From: Pseudorhodobacter sp. E13
Lineage (GTDB): Bacteria; Pseudomonadota; Alphaproteobacteria; Rhodobacterales; Rhodobacteraceae
Direction: 5' to 3'
Length of the DNA stretch: 64,000 nt
NCBI RefSeq assembly: GCF_003991405.1
Contig: NZ_RPEN01000150.1
Span: 60,908 to 124,907 of the forward strand
The position numbers and the translations under genes were made by a program. The notes beneath the pieces are model-generated. The model was not told where the DNA came from. It saw only the letters and a program-made list of their open reading frames with translations, and made no database searches. Positions 63,919-64,000 of the stretch are shown here, piece after piece; within the stretch, counting starts at the first letter, position 1; each line of letters starts with the position of its first letter.

Positions 63919-63971
63919 GGTGGGTTTACACCCACCCTACGGGTTTGGTGTAGGGTGGGTGGCAACCCACC
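63919..63971. repeat. REP-like imperfect inverted repeat upstream of fmt
   Basis: The inner perfect 11-bp arms are ACCCACCCTAC (63930-63940) and its complement (63950-63960); the outer 8-bp arms are 63919-63926 and 63964-63971. Similar GTAGGGTGGG-type inverted repeats are common between genes in many proteobacteria. Confidence 0.75.
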
Positions 63972-63972
63972 G

Positions 63973-64000
63973 CTAGCTTGCCTTGCGTGCCTTGCGCAGC
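63973..64000 (-). CDS. Possible C-terminal end of a gene upstream of fmt
   Basis: On the minus strand the window edge reads LRKARKAS then TAG. A basic Ala/Lys/Arg ending would fit peptide deformylase, which usually precedes fmt, but nine codons are too few to identify it. Confidence 0.35.

Noticed and set aside
1..64000. CRISPR arrays, tRNA or rRNA genes, insertion sequences, prophage
   Set aside because: No regularly spaced repeats, cloverleaf-type sequences, transposase or phage structural genes were seen on either strand.

Overview
The window looks like the chromosome of a motile, heterotrophic alphaproteobacterium of the order Rhodobacterales. GC is high. There is a DUF4170-waaA-lpxK cluster, an imuA-imuB-dnaE2 mutagenesis cassette behind a GTTC-N7-GTTC LexA box, a flagellar block with CtrA-like sites, and dispersed intergenic hairpins followed by a TATTTTTG / GATGAA tail. 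No rRNA, tRNA, CRISPR array, insertion sequence or phage gene was found.

Layout. 1-410 is the 3' end of a thiolase gene. 477-7969 (minus) is an alpha-2-macroglobulin / PBP1C pair. 8212-10770 is a soluble double-PAS hybrid histidine kinase. 10922-13300 (minus) is a DEAD-box RNA helicase with a long basic repeat tail. 13547-16004 is DUF4170-waaA-lpxK (lipid A / Kdo), then gnd at 16142-17557. 17614-23153 is the SOS mutagenesis cassette with its LexA box. 23154-23666 has no gene but carries a perfect 30-bp palindrome. 23667-30641 (minus) is flagellar: an unassigned protein with internal duplication, then motB, flgE, flgK, flgL and flgI.

30845-40090 is the most coherent accessory system. It looks like an aerobic CoA-dependent 2-aminobenzoate (anthranilate) pathway: 3-hydroxyacyl-CoA dehydrogenase (minus), then on the plus strand a fused flavin monooxygenase/OYE reductase, SDR, MarR regulator, enoyl-CoA hydratase, acyl-CoA dehydrogenase, hotdog thioesterase, RidA-like protein and CoA ligase, mostly with 4-bp overlaps. 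A 30-bp near-perfect palindrome in the divergent promoter is the likely MarR operator. The proposed logic is: the ligase makes 2-aminobenzoyl-CoA, the fused flavoenzyme hydroxylates and reduces the ring, a RidA-type deaminase could remove the enamine nitrogen, and beta-oxidation-type enzymes finish.

40139-50410 is housekeeping and mixed: dapA (minus), a Slt-type lytic transglycosylase, a TPP enzyme (minus), an FMN reductase, a divergent FAD-oxidoreductase / mnmD pair that together represent the two halves of MnmC, a DMT transporter, a multi-pass membrane protein (minus) with an ATTC-N8-GAAT operator like the persulfide sensor SqrR/BigR site, and a GNAT acetyltransferase. 50411-64000 holds smc, a lipoprotein of the endonuclease/exonuclease/phosphatase fold, a minus-strand MltB-GT2-MOSC-like operon, a Gfo/Idh oxidoreductase, cbiB and cobC/cobD of cobalamin synthesis, small unassigned proteins, a TetR regulator, a YeaQ-type membrane protein, an EVE-domain protein, fmt, and possibly the last codons of another minus-strand gene at the window edge.

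Functions are from reading motifs and gene order only; no database search was run.
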